Shown here one piece after another: positions 32,781 through 43,300 of a stretch of 64,000 nucleotides of DNA. The position numbers were made by a program, and so were the translations under genes. The notes beneath the pieces were generated by a model. The model did not search any database. It was given only the letters and a program-made list of their open reading frames with translations, and was not told where the DNA came from. Positions within the stretch are counted from its first letter, which is position 1, and the number at the start of each line of letters is the position of its first letter. The stretch is from JAIESQ01 sp964495375 (lineage in GTDB: Bacteria; Planctomycetota; Planctomycetia; Pirellulales; JAEUIK01), in the NCBI GenBank assembly GCA_964495375.1, contig CAZBWM010000006.1:85989-149988 (forward strand). Direction: 5' to 3'.

Positions 32781-35700
32781 CTATTTCCCCTTGGGGGCAG
32801 CCGCTTTCGAAGCCCCTTCGGTGTACGCCCGAAACTGGTCGGCATATTCGGCCGGCGGTTTCGTCCCCCGCGATTCTCGCAGGCGGTTCACCTGGTCGGG
32901 CTTGGCAGTTTGACGGATCGACACGCCGCGCCGCTTGAGGTTCAGGTCGCTGATCACGCGCTCGTACTGCTCTCGAGCTTTGTCCCCTTCGGGCCCCTCC
33001 TGGCCAGCGGCCTTGCGAAGCGCTTCCCAGCGACGAACGAACTTCTCGACATCCTCGCGCGACCAGCCGAGTTTCTTCAGCAGCTCGGGATCGACATTGT
33101 TGTCGGCCAGTTGATCGCGAAGCGAATCGATCACCAGATCGGTCTGCTTGCGCGCGTACTCGGCGTTGGCCTCCTCGCCGCCCATGGCCTCTTGCGCAGG
33201 CGCCGCGCCCGACTGACCTGGCGCGGGGGGGCGACCGTCCCCCTGGTTCACGCCGGCGCCTTGTGCGCCGTTGGTGCCACCGACGTCGCCGCCGCTCGAC
33301 GAGTCTTGCTGGTCTTGTTGGGGCGTCTCGCCGCGCTCGCCCGCTTCGGGCTGCGATGGTTTGTTGGGTTGCTCGCCGCTGCCCCCTGCGGGCTTCTGGC
33401 CCTGCGGCGAGCTTGGCTTGCGCGGTTTGTCGGTCGATTGCGGTGGCTTGCGACCGGCCGACCCGCCTCCCGATTGACCGCTCGACGAAGGAGAACCCGA
33501 CTCTCCTTGCGGCTGGCTCGACTCGCCCGACGAACCGGCGCCGTCGGTCTTCTGACCTTCACCTTGTTGTGGCTGCTTCCCTTCGGTCTTGTTGCCGGCC
33601 TGATCCGAAGCGTTGCCGTCGCCGGCGCCCTCGGCTTCGCCGCCCCCTTGATCCGAGGCGGTGTTCTCGCCGGCTGAACCGGTGCCAGGTTTCTTCGCCT
33701 TCTGCCCGCCCCCTTGCTGACCACCACCCTGGCGGTCGCCTGACTCTGCGCCTTGCGAGTCGGACTCGTGCGGCTTGGGGCTCGAGGCGTTGTCGCCGAC
33801 ATCGTCGTTCGACGGATCGGTCTGCGAGTCACTCTGCTGATTCTTCTGCTTGGTCCCCTGCTGCTGATCCATGCGGCCACTGGGCTTGTGATTCTCAGGC
33901 TGCTGGCCAGCGCCCGATTCGCCCTGTGAATTGTTTTGATCGCCCCCGGTGGCTTCCTGGTCGTGGCGTTCTTCTTCTTCCGACGGCGGTTTGTCGCGCT
34001 CTTCGCCCGCGGGAGGAGCCGAGCGATCTCCCGCGCCGGCGCCCGAGCCCTGCTCACCAGGGTTATCCTGCGACTGCGGTTTGCTGGACGCAGCGCTTTC
34101 GCCTTCGCCCGCTTCCGGCTTGGGTTTCTCGGCTTTCGGCTTGCCGCCCGATGGTTTCGTCGCTTCGGCGGCTGCTTCGTTGGGAGACTCGCCCCCTTCT
34201 TCTTGAGGGCTGGCCTGCTGTGGCTTCTTCGGTTTGCGGCCGGCTGGTGGCTTGCCTCCTTGCTGCGGCGAACCTCCCTCGGTGGCGTTCGTGCTCGGCT
34301 GACGCTCCGACGACTGACCGGCGCTATCGCCTTGGCGGCCCGCGCCTTCTTGGGATGAATCTGCCGACGGGTCCTGTCCCGGCTGCTGCTGGGCGCCTGG
34401 CTCGGCGCCACTCTCTGCACTACCATCTTCGCTTGGCTGATCGCCTGGCTGAGGTTTGTCGCCTGTGGTTGGTTTGGTATCGGGCTTCGTCGGCTTGCTG
34501 CCGGGCTTGGGTTTTGGTTTTGCGCCCGGTTGTGCGGCGCCGTCGGCTGAAGCACCTTCTTCGTCGCCCGCTTCGCCTGAATCGGCCGACGGCGGCTTGG
34601 GCTGCTTTGCGCCCGGCTTGCGCGCGCCAGGCTTCGTGCGAGTCGGCTTTTCGGTCGCACCCGAGTCGGGCGTGGCGCTGTCGGGCTCGGCGCTTCCTTC
34701 GCCGGAACCACCCGGCTTTTGCCCCGTACGCGGTTTGCCGCCGCTGCCACTCGACGATTCTGCGCTCGACGATTGCTCGCCCGACGAGCCTTCAGAACCG
34801 CTCTGGGGCTTGGGCTTGCCCTGGCCTGATGAGCCCTGCTGCTGGCTCCCCGACTGTTCGCCAGATTGTTCGCCCGACTGGTTGCCGGATTGATTGCCCG
34901 ATTGCTCGCCGGACTGCTCCCCCGATTCGCCCCCTGATTCACCACCCGATTGCTGCGACTCGTCCCCCTTGTCGCCGCTTTGGCCGCTCCCTTGTTCTTC
35001 GCCCTCCTGCGGGTCGCCCTGCTGAGGCTCCCCTGACTGACTGCCACTCTCGGGCTTGTCAGACTTCGGCGGCTTCGGCTTGCTGGCGGCGTCCTGCGGT
35101 TTGCTGCTATCATCGCCGCTGTGATCTGCGTCGACCGGCTTCTGCTTCGAGTCGGCCTGGTCACCGCTTCCTTGTTCACCGCTTTGTTGGTCGGCACCCG
35201 GCTGGTTGTCGCCGCTTTGCGGTTGCTCGGCGCTGTCAGGCGCTTGATCGTTTGGCTGGTTGGCCTGATCCTCGCGAGGCGGTGCATCGTCGGCCGGTTG
35301 TTCGCCCGACTGCTCGTCGCGATACGCGAGAATATCTTCCATCGCCTCGGCCGCTTCGCGCTCGGGATCTTTACGCTCGGTCGATGGTTTCGCGGCTTCG
35401 GCCCCGTCGGGCGGAGTGCTGCTGGCGACTTCCGACTCCTCACCGGCGGGCGTTTGTTCATCTTCACCGGTGCGGTCGTCACCGGCGACCGTTTGCTCGG
35501 CCTCGCGGGCGGCGGCCTCTTTGGCTTTCTTTTCGGCTTCAGCAATTTGCCGCTGCCGCTCCGCTTCATCGACGGGCGAAATCAGGCGAATGCGGTGCTT
35601 GACAGTGTGGGCTTCGTTGGCGACCGGCTGCCGATTGTCGCGCGCCTCGGCCCAATACTCGATCGTGTCCCCTGCGGCGACCGCCCCCGGCTCGAGCGAG

Positions 35701-37214
35701 CTGGCGTCGAAGACCAGCGAGCCGTCAAACTGGCCGCCGCGCGGCTCGTCCAACAGCACCTCGCTGCGCAGCTTCGTGCCCCCCTTCTTCTCGACGAAGA
35801 TCGTCACGCGGCGCAATTTGAAATCGCGATCGCGGGCTCGCAGCGCCAAGGGGAGTGCGCCGTTGAGCGCGAGCTCGACCTCGTCTTGGCCCGGCTCAGT
35901 GAACTCGATTTCGGGGGGCTGATCCGGGAGGACTTCGATGGTGTGTCGCACGGGGTGGGGATTCTCGTGGCCAGTCGCATCGAGAAATCGCACCTGATAG
36001 TTCTTATTCTGCGGCTCACCCTGTTTGTTGAGCGACAGTACGAAGCTGCCCGTGGCCACCTGACCCGATAACGCGAGCGGCAAGTCACGGCCACCATCGG
36101 CGTCGAAATCGATGTGGGCACTCTTGATTGGCACATTGGCCCGGGCGGTGATCGTGACCGTCGTACCGTCGATGCCTTGTAGATCGCCTTGGCGTTCGAC
36201 GACCCGATTCTGCACGTCGGCATACGCCGGATACGCGTACTCGACACGCTCGACCAGGATCGCCGGCGCAGTCACCACCTCGAGACGAAAGCGTGGCGAC
36301 TCGGCATCGCCGGCCCGCAGGTAATACTCAGTATTCTGTTGCAGCGTGCCGCTGCCGCCGGGCACTTCGGCCTCGAAGTACGACGTGTACCCTTCGGTCG
36401 AGGGCTGCATCGCGATCGGCTGATCGACGTTCTGGCCATCGGCCGTGCTCCAGAAGAGCGTAACTTCTTCCCCTTTGCGCACACCGCGCACGCGGGCGGT
36501 CACGCGCACACGTTCCCCCTGAAAGACGCGCGTGCTCCCCGGCTCAACCAGGTCGATCGTCACGCGCGTCGCCGGCGCCACATCCGCCCAGGGAGTCGCC
36601 ACGCGACGAAACGTGCGCCAAGGGTCTTTCGGCGATAGTAACCAGTACGCGCAGACGAGCGTCACCAGGCCGACGAGCACATAGCCCAGGCGGATCAAGC
36701 CCGAGCGATCGACGGTTCCGTCGACCGGCACGCGCTGCAGATCGCTTGCCGCGCGCTGCTCGATGGCGACGAAGATCGGGTCCGATACGCGCTCGCGCTC
36801 GCGGCGCAGCAGCAGAAAATTGATCACGCTGTTCTTGAGCGTCGGCTGCGTCTTCTCGATCGAGTAGGCGGCATACACCGGATTCACGCGCTTGCGGAAC
36901 AACGGCAGCACGCGCGTGGCCAGATACCAGCCGCCGCCACCCAGCAGAGTCAACAGCGCCAGCGACCGCGTCCAGAATCCCAAGCCGCCCGGCAGCAGCC
37001 AATGATCGACGACGACGACGAGCGATAAGTAGGCGAGCACGCCCACGAACAGCTTGAGCGTGGCCGTGGCGATCTCGACCCCTTTGACCTGCCCGCGCGT
37101 GGCGCCGAGCTGCGCCTCGATGAAGCGCTCGCACTCGGCAAGTTTGGCGTCGGGCAGAGCGCCGCTCTTGGACGTGCTTTTGCCGGCGGGGCCGGATTCA
37201 AGTGTCGAGGCCAT
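32781..37214 (-). CDS. Giant low-complexity membrane protein ('circumsporozoite-like' planctomycete type)
   Basis: A 1477-residue protein. The N-terminal 200 residues have about three helices (near 52-72, 80-100 and 180-198), then about 350 residues of beta-rich domains (for example RVRGVRKGEEVTLFWSTADG, ITARANVPIKSAHIDFDADGG, PDQPPEIEFTEPG). From about residue 556 to 1350 the chain is almost only S, G, Q, E, P, K, D, A and T, with SGEQSGEQSG-type runs. A short ordered C-terminal part (about 1360-1440, TDLVIDSLRDQLADNNVDPELLKKLGWSREDVEKFVRRWEAL is split over it) resembles the end of DUF4175-like proteins. Homologues are known from planctomycete genomes; function unknown, possibly a cell-envelope spanner. 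Confidence 0.85.
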   Translation of the reverse strand: MASTLESGPAGKSTSKSGALPDAKLAECERFIEAQLGATRGQVKGVEIATATLKLFVGVLAYLSLVVVVDHWLLPGGLGFWTRSLALLTLLGGGGWYLATRVLPLFRKRVNPVYAAYSIEKTQPTLKNSVINFLLLRRERERVSDPIFVAIEQRAASDLQRVPVDGTVDRSGLIRLGYVLVGLVTLVCAYWLLSPKDPWRTFRRVATPWADVAPATRVTIDLVEPGSTRVFQGERVRVTARVRGVRKGEEVTLFWSTADGQNVDQPIAMQPSTEGYTSYFEAEVPGGSGTLQQNTEYYLRAGDAESPRFRLEVVTAPAILVERVEYAYPAYADVQNRVVERQGDLQGIDGTTVTITARANVPIKSAHIDFDADGGRDLPLALSGQVATGSFVLSLNKQGEPQNKNYQVRFLDATGHENPHPVRHTIEVLPDQPPEIEFTEPGQDEVELALNGALPLALRARDRDFKLRRVTIFVEKKGGTKLRSEVLLDEPRGGQFDGSLVFDASSLEPGAVAAGDTIEYWAEARDNRQPVANEAHTVKHRIRLISPVDEAERQRQIAEAEKKAKEAAAREAEQTVAGDDRTGEDEQTPAGEESEVASSTPPDGAEAAKPSTERKDPEREAAEAMEDILAYRDEQSGEQPADDAPPREDQANQPNDQAPDSAEQPQSGDNQPGADQQSGEQGSGDQADSKQKPVDADHSGDDSSKPQDAASKPKPPKSDKPESGSQSGEPQQGDPQEGEEQGSGQSGDKGDESQQSGGESGGESGEQSGEQSGNQSGNQSGEQSGEQSGSQQQGSSGQGKPKPQSGSEGSSGEQSSSAESSSGSGGKPRTGQKPGGSGEGSAEPDSATPDSGATEKPTRTKPGARKPGAKQPKPPSADSGEAGDEEGASADGAAQPGAKPKPKPGSKPTKPDTKPTTGDKPQPGDQPSEDGSAESGAEPGAQQQPGQDPSADSSQEGAGRQGDSAGQSSERQPSTNATEGGSPQQGGKPPAGRKPKKPQQASPQEEGGESPNEAAAEATKPSGGKPKAEKPKPEAGEGESAASSKPQSQDNPGEQGSGAGAGDRSAPPAGEERDKPPSEEEERHDQEATGGDQNNSQGESGAGQQPENHKPSGRMDQQQGTKQKNQQSDSQTDPSNDDVGDNASSPKPHESDSQGAESGDRQGGGQQGGGQKAKKPGTGSAGENTASDQGGGEAEGAGDGNASDQAGNKTEGKQPQQGEGQKTDGAGSSGESSQPQGESGSPSSSGQSGGGSAGRKPPQSTDKPRKPSSPQGQKPAGGSGEQPNKPSQPEAGERGETPQQDQQDSSSGGDVGGTNGAQGAGVNQGDGRPPAPGQSGAAPAQEAMGGEEANAEYARKQTDLVIDSLRDQLADNNVDPELLKKLGWSREDVEKFVRRWEALRKAAGQEGPEGDKAREQYERVISDLNLKRRGVSIRQTAKPDQVNRLRESRGTKPPAEYADQFRAYTEGASKAAAPKGK

Positions 37215-37297
37215 AGGTGTGCCGCTCGGGCGCGATTCTTGTTACTGAAATCTGCTGTGTGGATCGACGATTTGCCGAGGGTGTGATCGCCTGACCT

Positions 37298-37303
37298 ATT
37301 ATA
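37298..37303 (-). promoter_or_regulatory. Possible -10 box for the giant protein gene
   Basis: A perfect TATAAT on the minus strand, 84 bases upstream of the start at 37214. The -35 region is poor, so this is a weak call. Confidence 0.3.
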
Positions 37304-37495
37304 GACGCCGCCAGCGGGCCGAAGCACTCGATTTGCCGTCGGGCGGGTGCCCCATTAGGTTTAAGTGGTGTCGAACAGAGCGGTCAGCACTGCCGGGATG
37401 AGCGGTTCGGTGACCGTTGCCGGCAACCACGTTTCGCGCTGCCACCGTCGTGACCCGTTCCACAACATCGCACGTTCAAGCCGAGCTACCCGCAA

Positions 37496-39097
37496 ATGCC
37501 CGCCACCACCGCCCCCGTCGAAGCCCTGCACCTTCATCCGTCAGACAACATCGCCGTGGCAGCCCAGTCGCTGGCCGCTGGCACCCGGCTCAACTTGGGG
37601 GGGCGCACCGTCGAGTTGGCCGAGCCGATCGCCATCGGGCACAAGATCGCGCTGGTCGCGATCCCCAAGGGAGAGCGGGTGCTCAAATACGGACAGACGA
37701 TCGGCTTCGCCACCGAGGCGATCGCGCCGGGCGGTTGGGTTCATAGCCATAACCTGGCGGCCGGGGAGTTCGCCCGCGACTACATGTACGCGGCAGAAAC
37801 GCCCCCACCGCCGGCTCCTATCGCCGACCGCACGTTCCAGGGTTATCGCCGCCCCGATGGCCGTGTCGGCACCCGCAACTACCTGGCGATCATCTCGAAC
37901 GTTAACTGCTCGGCGTCGGTGGCGCGCACCATCGCCCAGAAGTTCGACGCCGACCTCCTGAAGAAGTTCCCGAATATCGACGGCATCTTGCCGATCACCC
38001 ACAAGTCGGGCTGTGGGCTGCAATACAAAGGCGAGGACCACGCCCAACTTAACCGCGTGCTCTCGGGCTTTGCCAAGCATCCGAACGTCGGCGGCTACCT
38101 GCTGGTCGGGCTCGGCTGCGAGACCGCCACCTTGGGGAGCCTCGTCGAATCGGGGCACCTCGTGCAAGTGACCGGCCCCGACGGCCGCGTGATGGCTGGC
38201 GGCAGCGGCAACGGCGGCGTGCCCGGCGGCGCGCACGTCGCTCGACCGATCACGCTCAGCATGCAAGACCTCGGCGGTACCACTCGCACGATCGAAGCGG
38301 CGCTCCGCCACTTGAACGACATGCTGCCGCAAGTGAACGACGTGCGCCGCGTCAGCGTGCCAGCCGGCGAGTTGGTGCTAGGGACCAACTGTGGCGGATC
38401 GGACGGCAACTCGGGCGTCACCGCGAACCCCGCGCTCGGCGTGGCTAGCGACATGCTCGTGGCCGCTGGCGGCACCACGATCCTCGCCGAGACTCCCGAG
38501 ATCTACGGCGCCGAACATTTGCTCACGCGCCGCGCCGTCAGCCGGCAAGTGGGCGAGCGACTGGTCGAATTGATCCGCTGGTGGGAGGAGTACACCGGGA
38601 AGTTCGGCGTCGAGATCGACAACAATCCTTCGCCCGGCAACAAGGCGGGTGGCCTTACCACCATTTATGAAAAGTCGCTCGGCGCCGTGGCCAAAGCAGG
38701 CTCCACCGCCATGACCGGAGTGTATCGCTACGCCGAACCGGTCACGGCCCGGGGCTTCGTGGTGATGGACACGCCGGGCTTCGATCCGCCGAGCGTGACG
38801 GGCATCGTGGCCGGCGGCGCGAACGTCGTGTGCTTCACAACGGGCCGCGGCAGTTGCTTCGGTTGTAAGCCAGTGCCGTCGATCAAGGTGGCCACGAACA
38901 CGCCGATGTATGAGCGGATGATCGACGACATGGACGTCAACGCGGGCGTGATCCTCTCGGGCACGCCAGTCGCCGAAGTGGGGCGGCAGATTTTCGACCT
39001 GATGCTCGAGGTGGCCAGCGGCCGCAAGACGAAGAGCGAACTGTTGGGCTACGGCGAAGAAGAGTTCGTCCCCTGGAGCATTGGGCCGACGCTGTAG
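37496..39097 (+). CDS. UxaA-family altronate dehydratase-like enzyme
   Basis: A 533-residue member of the altronate/galactarate dehydratase family, which removes water from sugar acids. An N-terminal SAF domain (about 10-100, HPSDNIAVAAQSLAAGTRL) is fused to the large catalytic domain (YRRPDGRVGTRNYLAIISNVNCSASVA; later KSGCGLQYKGEDHAQLNRVL, LVLGTNCGGSDGNSGVTANPALG, GRGSCFGCKPVPSIKVATNTP). The conserved cysteines fit the metal centre of the family. The fused form is common. No sugar-acid gene cluster surrounds it, so the substrate is open. Confidence 0.88.
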   Translation: MPATTAPVEALHLHPSDNIAVAAQSLAAGTRLNLGGRTVELAEPIAIGHKIALVAIPKGERVLKYGQTIGFATEAIAPGGWVHSHNLAAGEFARDYMYAAETPPPPAPIADRTFQGYRRPDGRVGTRNYLAIISNVNCSASVARTIAQKFDADLLKKFPNIDGILPITHKSGCGLQYKGEDHAQLNRVLSGFAKHPNVGGYLLVGLGCETATLGSLVESGHLVQVTGPDGRVMAGGSGNGGVPGGAHVARPITLSMQDLGGTTRTIEAALRHLNDMLPQVNDVRRVSVPAGELVLGTNCGGSDGNSGVTANPALGVASDMLVAAGGTTILAETPEIYGAEHLLTRRAVSRQVGERLVELIRWWEEYTGKFGVEIDNNPSPGNKAGGLTTIYEKSLGAVAKAGSTAMTGVYRYAEPVTARGFVVMDTPGFDPPSVTGIVAGGANVVCFTTGRGSCFGCKPVPSIKVATNTPMYERMIDDMDVNAGVILSGTPVAEVGRQIFDLMLEVASGRKTKSELLGYGEEEFVPWSIGPTL

Positions 39098-39520
39098 GGT
39101 CGCCAACGCAGTTAAAGCCGCTTGGTCCCCCCAAAAAACGCCGTAACCGCCGCTGCTGCTTCGCTCTAGACATCCACTGGCCAGACACTATCTTCTTTAG
39201 GGGGGGGTGGCTGCCCGACTGGGTGGCCCAAGCGCCAGCTTTCGGCCCTGAAAGCAGGCAGCGGTCCTCCTGCCATCGACGGTGAAGCACCGAGCGCTTG
39301 CCGGCGCCTGGGAGCAGCGAACGTTCGCGCTCAGAAGTGCCCCCCGCCCAAGGCAATGGTCTGCGACTTTTTGTCCTCGACCAACGCCCCGCCAACCGCG
39401 TAGTAGAAAAATCCCCCAGCCGACGGTCGCACCCGAATCGCACGCCGGTTGAAATTGTTTTTGACGGCCTGCTATTTCCTTCACTCGATTGCTCAACCGA
39501 TTGTCCGGAGTCCGCCTCGC
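39098..39520. other. Intergenic region upstream of the Gld-like operon
   Basis: About 420 bases with no supported gene. It has a run of eight G near 39200 and an AT-richer stretch around 39450-39480 (TTGAAA, then CTATTT after 17 bases) that might be a poor promoter for the ABC operon. Long minus-strand frames here are not supported. Confidence 0.4.
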
Positions 39521-40258
39521 ATGACCGACAAAGCCAAAAGTCCGATGATCGAAGCCATCGGCCTGAGCAAATACTACGGCGACTTTGCCGCCATCGAGAA
39601 CGTCTCGTTCAAGCTGCATAAAGGTGAGATTGCGGCCTTCCTCGGCCCTAACGGCGCCGGCAAAAGCACCACGATGAAAGTGCTGACGGGCTACCTGTCG
39701 CCGTCGGCTGGCGTGGCCAAAATCGCCGGGCACGACATGAACACCGACCGCCTGGCCGGCGCCACGCGGCTGGGCTACCTGCCTGAGAATGGTCCGCTCT
39801 ATCCCGACATGACGCCGCGTGACCTGTTGAACTTTTTTGCCGACGCGCGCGGCCTCGAAGGGCGTCACAAGCGCGAACGCATCGAAGAGGTCGTGCACCT
39901 GTGCGACCTCGGGCACGTGATCGGCAAGGCCATCGGCAAGCTGTCGCGCGGCTATCGGCAGCGCGTTGGCATGGCGCAGGTGCTGTTGCACGAGCCCGAC
40001 GTGTTGATCATGGACGAACCGACGGCCGGCCTTGACCCCAATCAGATTCGCGAAGTGCGCAACACCATCCGCAAGCTGGGCGAGAACAAGACCATCCTGC
40101 TCTCGACGCACATCTTGCAGGAAGTGCAGGCGATGGCCAGCCGCGTGCTGTTCATCAACGAGGGGCGATTGGCGTTCGACGGCCCCACCGCCGAGTTCGC
40201 GCGTCAGGGCGCGTCGCTCGACGAGCGGTTCTACGAGCTAACAGGGCAGACTCACTAA
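39521..40258 (+). CDS. ABC transporter ATPase, GldA-like
   Basis: A 245-residue ABC ATPase. Walker A is GPNGAGKSTT (about 43-52), the signature LSRGYRQRVGMAQ (about 145-157), Walker B VLIMDEPTAGLDP and the H-loop LSTHILQEV. It lies upstream of a permease-GldG fusion, as in the gliding-type gldAFG cluster of Bacteroidetes and in other ABC-2 systems. Start at 39521 has CGGAG 11 bases upstream; an ATG at 39545 is possible. Confidence 0.9.
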   Translation: MTDKAKSPMIEAIGLSKYYGDFAAIENVSFKLHKGEIAAFLGPNGAGKSTTMKVLTGYLSPSAGVAKIAGHDMNTDRLAGATRLGYLPENGPLYPDMTPRDLLNFFADARGLEGRHKRERIEEVVHLCDLGHVIGKAIGKLSRGYRQRVGMAQVLLHEPDVLIMDEPTAGLDPNQIREVRNTIRKLGENKTILLSTHILQEVQAMASRVLFINEGRLAFDGPTAEFARQGASLDERFYELTGQTH

Positions 40259-40362
40259 CACACTCGGGTGGCGCGATCGCTACGCGAGCCACGGCCCGCG
40301 GCAGCGGACTCCTCGCCCCCTTCAATCCACACGACTGATAGCAACCAACGGGTGAGCCAGAG

Positions 40363-43300
40363 ATGAATTTCAAAGTCGTGAGCGCGATCTTCCGGCGGAA
40401 TTTCGTCAGCTATTTTTCCAACCCCACCGGGTATGTGTTCATCTGCGTATTTGTGCTGTTGAGTGGGTTTGCCACCTTCTGGCCGAACGAGTTCTTCAAC
40501 GCCAACCTGGCGAACCTCGATCAGTTGAACCGCTACCTGCCGCTGATCCTGCTGGTCTTCATTCCGGCGATCACGATGAGCATCTGGGCCGATGAAAAGC
40601 GACAAGGGACCGACGAGCTGCTGTTGACGCTGCCGGCCACTGATTTCGACATTGTGTTCGGCAAGTTTCTGGCCGCCGCGGCGATTTACGCGGTCGCGCT
40701 CTTGTTCTCGCTCACCAATGTGGTTGTGCTCTGGTCGTTGGGCACGCCCGACCTGGGGCTGATCGTCGGCTCCTACTTCGGCTACTGGCTGGTGGGTCTG
40801 GCCATGCTGTCAATCGGCATGGCGGCCTCGTTCCTCACCGGTAATCTCACGGTCGGGTTCATCCTCGGCGCGGCGTTCAACGCCCCGCTGGTGTTCATGA
40901 ATTCGGCTGACGTGTTTTTGGGAGCGAAGTTCGCGCCGTACGTCAAGCAGTGGAGCGTGTCGGAGCAATTTCGCGACTTTGGCCGCGGAGTGATCTCCTT
41001 TTCGAGCCTTGTCTACTTTCTGTCGATCGTCACGGTGATGCTGTACATCAGCGTCGTGCTCATCGGCCGAAGGCACTGGCGCGGCGGCCGCGACGGTGAA
41101 TCGCTGCAGTGGCACTACCTGGCCCGCGCGGTCTCGCTGGCCGCGATTGTCGTGGCGGTCACGGCGCTCATTTCGCGGATGAACTCGCGCCTCGACGTCA
41201 CCCAGGCGGCGCTCAACTCGCTCTCTCGCCAAACGTCCACGCTACTGGGCCAAATCCCCGAGGGTCGTACTGTCCAGATCGAAGCCTTTATCAGCCCTCA
41301 GGTGCCTGAGAGCTACGTTCGCACGCGGCTCGACCTGCTGGCGATGTTGCGTGAGCTGCAGGCCCGCTCGGGGGGTAGGGTGCAGGTGCAGATCTTTGAC
41401 ACGGAGCAATACAGTACGGCCGCCCAGCACGCCGAGCAGACCTACGGCATCCGCGGCCAGCAAGTTGCCTCGCGCACCGGCGGCGCCATGAGCATCGAAG
41501 AGATCTTCCTGGGCGTGGCCATCACCAGCGGGCTCGACAAGATCGTGGTGCCGTTCTTCGATCGCGGCGTGCCGGTCGAGTACGAGTTGATCCGCTCGAT
41601 CGCCACGGTCAGCGGCGAGAAGCGCAAGCGCGTCGCCGTGCTGCAGACCGACGCCAAGCTGTTCGGCGAATTCAATCCGCAAACGATGTCGCCAGGGCGC
41701 AACGAACTGTTGGTCGACGAGCTCGAAAAGCAGTACGAGGTCACGCAGGTCAATGCCGACAATCCGCTCACCGAAAAGTACGACGTGCTGTTGGCCGTGC
41801 AACCCTCGTCGCTCAACGAGCAGCAGATGCAGAACTTTGTCTCGGCGGTCACCAGCGGTCAGCCCACCGCCGTGTTTGAGGACCCGTTCCCTTATCTCGA
41901 TCCCAGTGTTTCGGGCACGGCGGCGCCGCGTCGCCCCCCCGGCGGCATGAACATGTTCCAGCAGCCGCCGCCGCAAGAGCCTAAGGGAAACATCGACGGG
42001 CTCTGGCAACACCTGGGGGTCGACTTCTTCGACTCCAAGATCGTCTGGCAGAACTACAACCCGTATCCCAAAATTCAGCAGTTCCCCGATGAGTTCGTAT
42101 TTGTCGATCAGGGGGCCGACGACAGCAAGCGCTTCGTGCCGTTCGACCCTCGCGATTCGATCAGCTCCGACTTGCAGCAGATGTTGTTTTTGTTCCCCGG
42201 CGCCGTGCGCCAGAAGAACGCCTCGAAGCTTGAGTTTGCTCCGCTGGTGCGCACTGGCAACAAGACCGGCTGGGTCGACGCTAGCCAGATCCTCGAACCC
42301 AGCATGTTCGGCCAAGGGGGAGGGCTGAATCCCACCCGAGAGCTGCATCGCACCGGTGACGAGTACATTCTCGCGGCCCACATCAAAGGCAAAGTGAAGC
42401 CGGCGCCGCCGGCCCCTCCGCGCGATCCGCACGCCGGCATGTCGCTCGAAGGCATGCCTGGCATGCCGGGTATGCCACCGGGCATGCCAGGGATGCCGCA
42501 AAACGTGCCACTGGCTGGCGACGACGAGGCCAGGTCCCCGCAGACGAACTCCGTTGAAGTCAGCCCGATCGAACTCGCGCAGGCCGAACCGGCCGCGCCG
42601 GCTGCGAGTGAGCCTGTCGCGCCCGACGCGCCAACGACACCGGCCGAGCCTGCTCCTCCCGCAGCGACCGAACCGGCCGCCACGGAACCGGCAGCACCGG
42701 CTGAACCTGCTGTTCCCGCGGTCCCCGGCGAGCCCGCGCCACCGGCCGAGGGGACAGCGCCCGCCGAGCCTCCGGTTCCCGCGGCACCGCCGGTACCCAG
42801 CGAGGCTGATTTGAATGTCGTGCTCGTCTCCGATATCGACCTGCTCTATTCGGCCTTCTTCGCCCTGCGTTCGCGCGGCGAAGATCCCGATGCCGAAGTG
42901 CAGTTGAATCTGGACAATGTCGCTTTTGTGCTCAATACGCTCGACACCTTGGCCGGCGACGATCGCTTCATCGACATCCGCAAGCGGCGCCCCCAACATC
43001 GCAGCCTGACGCGGCTGGAAAGCTGGACATCAGCAGCCCGCGACGAGGCGACCGCCGCGCGCGAGAAGCTGCTCAAGGAGTTCGACACGGCGCGCGAGAA
43101 GGCGCAACAGGATGTCGACAAGAAGGTCGCCGAGATCGAGAAAGACGAAAGCCTGACGCGTTTGCAGAAGTTGCAGGCGATTGAGATGGTTCGCCGTACC
43201 GAAGAAGATCGCTTGCAGCGCCGGCTCGACCTGCTGAAGATCGAGCGCGATCAGAATATCAAGAAGAGTGAGACCACGCTGGTCAACAAGGTGCGCAGCG

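Noticed and set aside
33248..35602. Long open frames of over 770 codons on both strands within the giant protein gene
   Set aside because: They result from the low-complexity coding sequence; composition is extreme (Arg/Ser/Pro), and the 1477-residue frame has ordered domains at both ends.
39197..40111. Minus-strand frame of 304 codons opposite the ABC ATPase
   Set aside because: Antisense shadow of a clear ABC ATPase gene; no family features.
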